Source: JBPEXY01 sp052031065
GTDB taxonomy: Bacteria > Pseudomonadota > Gammaproteobacteria > Immundisolibacterales > Immundisolibacteraceae
Assembly: GCA_052031065.1 (NCBI GenBank)
Contig: JBPEXY010000114.1
Span: 1-10,093 of the forward strand
Length of the DNA stretch: 10,093 bases
Direction: 5' to 3'
The position numbers and the translations under genes were made by a program. Positions 6,358 to 10,093 of the stretch are shown here, in pieces (position 1 is the stretch's first letter; each line of letters begins with the position of its first letter). The notes beneath the pieces were generated by a model. That model was not told where the DNA came from and ran no database searches. It saw nothing but the letters and a program-made list of their open reading frames with translations.

Positions 6358-8082
6358 GAATTAACAGGCGCAGATATCGTTGTTCAGTTCCTTCAGGATG
6401 AAGGGGTTGAGCACGTTTTTGGTTACCCCGGTGGCGCGGTTCTTCATATTTACGATGCGATTTACCAGCGTGGTGGTGTTGAGCATGTGCTGGTCAGGCA
6501 TGAGCAAGCAGCGGTTCACGCGGCGGATGGCTATGCGCGGGTAACCGGCAAACCGGGGGTTGCTCTGGTTACATCTGGGCCGGGTGCTACCAATGCGATC
6601 ACCGGTATCGCTACGGCACATATGGATTCCATTCCCATGGTGGTAATCACCGGTCAGGTGGCTACGCCGTTGATTGGTAATGATGCATTCCAGGAAGTTG
6701 ATATCGTCGGCATAAGCCGCCCCTGCGTGAAACACAATTTTCTGGTCAAGGATGTCAAGGACCTCGCAATCACGCTGAAGAAGGCTTTTTATCTTGCCGG
6801 GACTGGTCGGCCTGGGCCGGTGTTGGTGGATATTCCCAAAGATGTGACGGCGGCGAAGACTGCCTATAACTTCCCCGAGAGCGTTGAGATTCGCTCCTAC
6901 AACCCGGTTGTCAAAGGTCATGGTGGACAGGTCCGCAAAGCGGTTAACATGCTGCTGCGTGCCCGCCGTCCGATGATTTATACCGGTGGCGGCGTCGTAC
7001 TCGGTAACGCATCGGAGCAACTCACCCGGTTCACCCGGCAGCTGGGATTTCCCATTACCAATACCTTGATGGGTCTGGGAGCCTATCCGGCATCAGATCA
7101 GCAGTTTGTCGGTATGCTCGGCATGCATGGCACCATGGAAGCCAATATGGCGATGCATGAGTGTGATGTGCTGCTGGCGGTCGGTGCCCGTTTTGATGAC
7201 CGGGTGACCGGTGAGCTGGAAAAGTTCTGTCCCTACGCCAAGATCATTCATATCGATATCGACCCCGCCTCAATCGCCAAGAATGTGCCGGTTGACGTGC
7301 CGATCGTCGGTGAAGTCGCCGAGGTGCTTGAAAATTGCCTGGAAGAACTGGGCAAGGCCGAAAGAGAGGTTGATCAGGAGGCTCTGGCTGCCTGGTGGGC
7401 GCAGATTGATAGCTGGCGGGAGCAGCACTGTCTCGATTATGAGTCGAGTGATGAGCTGATTAAGCCACAGTCAGTGGTTCAGGCGCTGCATCGCCTCACA
7501 GGAGGGGATGCCATTGTGACTACTGACGTTGGCCAGCATCAGATGTGGGCTGCACAATATTACGGTTTTGATCGTCCCCGGCGCTGGTTGACTTCCGGTG
7601 GGCTCGGCACGATGGGATATGGTCTGCCTGCCGCGATGGGCGCGCAGTTTGCTGATCGCGAGTCAGATGTTATCTGCGTGACCGGTGAGGCGAGCATCCA
7701 GATGTGTATCCAGGAGCTTTCCACCTGCCTGCAATATGATCTGCCGATCAAGGTGGTTAACCTTAATAACCGCTACTTGGGCATGGTGCGGCAGTGGCAG
7801 GAGTTTCAGTATAAAAGCCGCTACTCCCATTCCTACATGGATGCGCTGCCCGATTTTATGAAGCTAGCTGAGGCCTTTGGGCATGTCGGTATGCGCATCG
7901 AGAAACCGGCGGATGTAGAGCCGGCGATCAAAGAGGCACTGGCGCTGAAAGACCGGCTGGTGTTCATGGATTTTATTACCGACCAGCAGGAGAACGTCTA
8001 CCCAATGGTTGAAGCGGGCCGGGGCCACCACGAGATGCGCTACTCACCCTACCAGTCATTCCAGAATCAGGAGTTGGCATAA
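6355..8082 (+). CDS. ilvI: Acetohydroxy acid synthase (acetolactate synthase), large catalytic subunit
   Basis: A thiamine-pyrophosphate and FAD enzyme that condenses pyruvate with pyruvate or 2-oxobutyrate. This is the first shared step of valine/leucine and isoleucine synthesis. The 575 residues from the GTG are normal length. The pyrimidine-binding domain is at about 1-170 and includes FGYPGGAVL (22-30) and the catalytic glutamate E50 in RHEQAAVHAADGYAR. The central domain is at about 190-335 and the pyrophosphate-binding domain at about 365-540. The last includes LTSGGLGTMGYGLPAAMGA and the metal-binding motif ending in NN (471-472). That motif normally begins GDG but here reads GEA (444-446). 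Glu in the second position is, as I recall, seen in Pseudomonas-type enzymes; the Ala is less usual. All else seems intact and an ilvH partner follows after 2 bases, so I expect an active, valine-regulated holoenzyme. The symbol ilvB would be equally used for this gene in many genomes. Confidence 0.97.
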   Translation: MELTGADIVVQFLQDEGVEHVFGYPGGAVLHIYDAIYQRGGVEHVLVRHEQAAVHAADGYARVTGKPGVALVTSGPGATNAITGIATAHMDSIPMVVITGQVATPLIGNDAFQEVDIVGISRPCVKHNFLVKDVKDLAITLKKAFYLAGTGRPGPVLVDIPKDVTAAKTAYNFPESVEIRSYNPVVKGHGGQVRKAVNMLLRARRPMIYTGGGVVLGNASEQLTRFTRQLGFPITNTLMGLGAYPASDQQFVGMLGMHGTMEANMAMHECDVLLAVGARFDDRVTGELEKFCPYAKIIHIDIDPASIAKNVPVDVPIVGEVAEVLENCLEELGKAEREVDQEALAAWWAQIDSWREQHCLDYESSDELIKPQSVVQALHRLTGGDAIVTTDVGQHQMWAAQYYGFDRPRRWLTSGGLGTMGYGLPAAMGAQFADRESDVICVTGEASIQMCIQELSTCLQYDLPIKVVNLNNRYLGMVRQWQEFQYKSRYSHSYMDALPDFMKLAEAFGHVGMRIEKPADVEPAIKEALALKDRLVFMDFITDQQENVYPMVEAGRGHHEMRYSPYQSFQNQELA

Positions 8083-8084
8083 CC

Positions 8085-8582
8085 ATGCGCCGAATCATTT
8101 CATTGCTTCTGGAAAATGAGCCTGGGGCGCTGAGTCGGGTGGCGGGGCTTTTCTCAGCCCGTGGTTACAACATCGAGTCTTTAACTGTTGCTCCAACCGA
8201 TGATCCGTCAGTGTCGCGGATGACTATCGTTACCGACGGCGAAAGCAGCACGCTGGAGCAGATTGTCAAACAGCTCAACAAGTTGGTCGATGTCATTAAG
8301 CTGATGGACATCACCGACGGAGAACATCTCGACCGCGAACTGATGCTGGTAAAAGTCAGGGCCACCAGTGGGTCGGCGCGGGATGAAGTGGAACGATTGA
8401 CTCGAGCCTTCGCCGCCAGGATTGTTGAGATTACCCGTCAGAGTGTCGTGGTCGAAGTCACCGGCAACAACGATAAGCTCAGAGGGTTTCTCGATGTGCT
8501 TGAATCAGGCAGCCTGATTGAGGTTGTTCGGTCTGGACCCTGCGCCATTTCACGTGGCGGAAAATCCCTGCGGCTGACCTGA
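8085..8582 (+). CDS. ilvH: Acetohydroxy acid synthase, small regulatory subunit
   Basis: The regulatory partner of IlvI: it raises activity of the large subunit and gives feedback inhibition by valine. The 165 residues are the usual length of the IlvH type. The N-terminal ACT domain (about 2-76) starts with the typical RRIISLLLENEPGALSRVAG, followed by GLFSARGYNIESL and the TDDPSVSRMTIV segment. This contains the Gly and Asn residues that line the valine site in E. coli IlvH. The C-terminal domain (about 80-160) contains RELMLVKV and the region around FLDVLE. The ATG is 2 bases after the ilvI stop, and AGGAG inside the end of ilvI serves as its ribosome binding site. This indicates translational coupling. 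Confidence 0.97.
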   Translation: MRRIISLLLENEPGALSRVAGLFSARGYNIESLTVAPTDDPSVSRMTIVTDGESSTLEQIVKQLNKLVDVIKLMDITDGEHLDRELMLVKVRATSGSARDEVERLTRAFAARIVEITRQSVVVEVTGNNDKLRGFLDVLESGSLIEVVRSGPCAISRGGKSLRLT

Positions 8583-8747
8583 CCGACTATTCGTTAATCA
8601 GTACAGCCGTTAAAGTTAGTAAAATCGTGGTTTTAGTGATTGCTATTGCGGTAGAGCCAAAATGGTTTTCTAGGCGTTCCCGGCAACCAATCCCACCATT
8701 AATCACTTCGCCCAGGAACGGGTATTTCAACCATTCAAGGTAAATCG
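8583..8747. other. Gap between ilvH and ilvC
   Basis: 165 bases without a coding frame. It contains short inverted repeats, for example TAAAA-N6-TTTTA near 8620-8635, and CGTTCC near 8675 with its complement GGAACG near 8714. I see no GC-rich stem followed by a T-run, so there is no clear terminator, and no strong sigma70 promoter. ilvC could be read through from ilvH or have its own promoter here. Confidence 0.4.
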
Positions 8748-9764
8748 ATGAAGATTTTTTACGATAAAGATGCAGACCTTCAGCTTATCCAGAGCCGCAA
8801 GGTAACCATTCTCGGTTATGGTTCTCAGGGCCACGCTCATGCGCTTAACCTGAAAGAGTCCGGCGTCGATGTCACCGTGGGCCTGCGTAGCGGTTCCGCA
8901 TCGGTTGCGAAGGCCGAAGGCGAGGGCTTAACCGTGCTTGAGCCAGCCGCAGCCGTTGCCCAGGCCGATCTGGTGATGGTGCTGGTGCCAGATGAGCATC
9001 AGGCTGCCCTTTATCGTGATGTAATCGCCACGAATATTCGGGAGGGTGCGGTGCTGGCCTTTGCTCACGGTTTCAACATCCACTTTCAGCAGATCGAACC
9101 GCGAGCCGACCTCGACGTGGTGATGATTGCGCCAAAAGGCCCCGGTCATCTGGTTCGTGCTACCTATTCCGGTGGCGGCGGTGTGCCCTGTTTGATCGCC
9201 ATACAGCAGGACGTCAGTGGTCAGGCGCAGCAGGTGGCGCTGGCCTATGCCTCTGGAGTTGGCGGCGGTCGAGCTGGTGTGATCGAAACAACATTCCAGG
9301 AGGAGACCGAAACCGATCTGTTTGGTGAACAGGCGGTACTTTGTGGAGGGACTACAGCACTGGTTCAGGCGGGGTTTGAAACTCTGGTTGAGGCTGGTTA
9401 TGCGCCGGAAATGGCCTACTTCGAGTGTCTGCACGAGCTCAAGCTGATCGTCGACCTGATGTACGAAGGTGGTATCGCCAACATGCGCTACTCCATCTCC
9501 AACACCGCCGAGTATGGAGACTTTACTGTCGGTCCTAAAATCATCACCGAGCAGACCAAGGCAGAAATGAAGAAAGTACTTACCCGTATCCAGAATGGCG
9601 AGTTTGCCCGTGAATTCATCCTCGAAAACCAGGCTGGAGCAGCAACGCTGAAGGCGCGGCGCAGAATTGGCCGCGAGCACCAGATTGAACAGGTTGGCGA
9701 AAAACTCAGGGCAATGATGCCGTGGATCAAAGAGAACAAAATTGTTGATCGTAGCCGCAACTAG
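8748..9764 (+). CDS. ilvC: Ketol-acid reductoisomerase (NADP+), class I
   Basis: Converts acetolactate or acetohydroxybutyrate, the products of IlvI/IlvH, to the dihydroxy acids by Mg-dependent alkyl migration and NADPH reduction. This is the second step of branched-chain amino acid synthesis. The 338 residues place it in the short class I, with one C-terminal knotted domain. The Rossmann domain (about 1-182) carries GYGSQGHAHALNL (23-35) and the cofactor-phosphate loop LRSGSAS (46-52), whose Arg47, Ser50 and Ser52 indicate NADPH preference. Active-site residues are complete: H107, K130, D190, E194, E226, E230 and S251, at the same numbers as in the Pseudomonas enzyme. The ATG at 8748 has AAGG 7 bases upstream. 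It probably belongs to one unit with ilvIH despite the 165-base gap. pssA follows closely. Confidence 0.98.
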   Translation: MKIFYDKDADLQLIQSRKVTILGYGSQGHAHALNLKESGVDVTVGLRSGSASVAKAEGEGLTVLEPAAAVAQADLVMVLVPDEHQAALYRDVIATNIREGAVLAFAHGFNIHFQQIEPRADLDVVMIAPKGPGHLVRATYSGGGGVPCLIAIQQDVSGQAQQVALAYASGVGGGRAGVIETTFQEETETDLFGEQAVLCGGTTALVQAGFETLVEAGYAPEMAYFECLHELKLIVDLMYEGGIANMRYSISNTAEYGDFTVGPKIITEQTKAEMKKVLTRIQNGEFAREFILENQAGAATLKARRRIGREHQIEQVGEKLRAMMPWIKENKIVDRSRN

Positions 9765-9813
9765 CAGCGCCAGGCCACCAGTGCCGCACCGGCGCATTCG
9801 CGAGTAGGCGACC

Positions 9814-10093
9814 TTGGTAGAAAGCCGACGAGGTATTTACCTGCTGCCAAACCTGCTGACTACCCTCGGGTTGTTCGCCGGGTTTTACGGAATTATCGCA
9901 GCGGTGAACGGAGTGTTTGATACTGCCGCGCTGGCGATCTTTCTCGCCGGCATCATGGATGGGCTCGATGGCAGGGTGGCTCGCATGACCAACACTCAGA
10001 GTGCCTTTGGTGCCCAATACGACTCCATGACCGACATGGTGGCGTTTGGTATCGCACCGGCGATCCTGGTCTACCTCGCTGCGTTACAGCAGT
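9814..10093 (+). CDS. pssA: CDP-diacylglycerol-serine O-phosphatidyltransferase, partial (3' end outside window)
   Basis: An inner-membrane enzyme that makes phosphatidylserine from CDP-diacylglycerol and serine, the precursor of phosphatidylethanolamine. The visible 93 residues show the CDP-alcohol phosphotransferase signature DGLDGRVAR...FG..YDSMTD, with all four metal-binding aspartates. Around it are hydrophobic segments LLPNLLTTLGLFAGFYGII, TAALAIFLAGI and VAFGIAPAILVYLAAL. It is the integral-membrane (type II) PssA, not the peripheral E. coli form. The start is inferred: an in-frame TAG at 9805-9807 leaves only a TTG at 9814 as a possible start before the conserved RGIYLLPN. AGG, 5 bases upstream, is a weak ribosome binding site. 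The resulting N-terminus has 6 residues before RGIYLLPN, whereas related proteins that I recall have 20-40. It starts 49 bases after ilvC, probably in the same transcript; this order is common in Pseudomonas and relatives. Confidence 0.93.
   Translation, partial: MVESRRGIYLLPNLLTTLGLFAGFYGIIAAVNGVFDTAALAIFLAGIMDGLDGRVARMTNTQSAFGAQYDSMTDMVAFGIAPAILVYLAALQQ

Noticed and set aside
6361..7020. A 219-codon minus-strand open frame opposite ilvI
   Set aside because: It is fully inside the conserved ilvI coding region and has no recognisable domain.
8928..9797. A 289-codon minus-strand open frame opposite ilvC
   Set aside because: It is a shadow of the fully conserved ilvC frame; the translation is rich in His and Cys runs and matches no family I know.

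Overview
The window is a run of housekeeping genes that looks chromosomal and gammaproteobacterial. Three points support this: the ilvI-ilvH-ilvC-pssA order, which is familiar from Pseudomonas and relatives; a class I KARI of 338 residues whose active-site numbering matches the Pseudomonas enzyme; and a type II (hexameric, Gram-negative type) citrate synthase. I see no insertion sequences, phage genes, CRISPR array, tRNA or rRNA. No codon-use break suggests recent transfer. The exact genus cannot be read from the sequence.

Left half (1-6019), all on the minus strand. Reading in the direction of transcription from the right, the order is: a cytosolic GGDEF diguanylate cyclase (4475-6019); a 300-base gap with a plausible promoter and a leader hairpin; citrate synthase gltA (2882-4174) ending in a clear intrinsic terminator (2824-2851); a small cupin protein (2405-2782); an MsbA-type half-size ABC exporter (554-2341); a roughly 290-base stretch in which I see no gene; and the first part of an unrecognised secreted or membrane-anchored protein that runs off the left edge (1-261).

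Right half (6355-10093), all on the plus strand. After a 335-base AT-rich divergent intergenic region come ilvI and ilvH, the acetohydroxy acid synthase large and small subunits, 2 bases apart. After a 165-base gap follow ilvC (ketol-acid reductoisomerase) and then the start of pssA (phosphatidylserine synthase), cut by the right edge. IlvI/IlvH and IlvC catalyse the first two shared steps of valine, isoleucine and leucine synthesis. PssA is unrelated chemistry (phospholipid head groups) and is only a neighbour.

I found no convincing new biological system. The points worth a second look are modest: a GEA triplet in place of the usual GDG thiamine-pyrophosphate motif in IlvI; a start region at the left-edge gene that would be fixed by losing one A in a six-A run; a very short N-terminus with an upstream in-frame stop in pssA; a cupin lacking two of four usual metal ligands and squeezed behind the gltA terminator; and a structured gltA leader.
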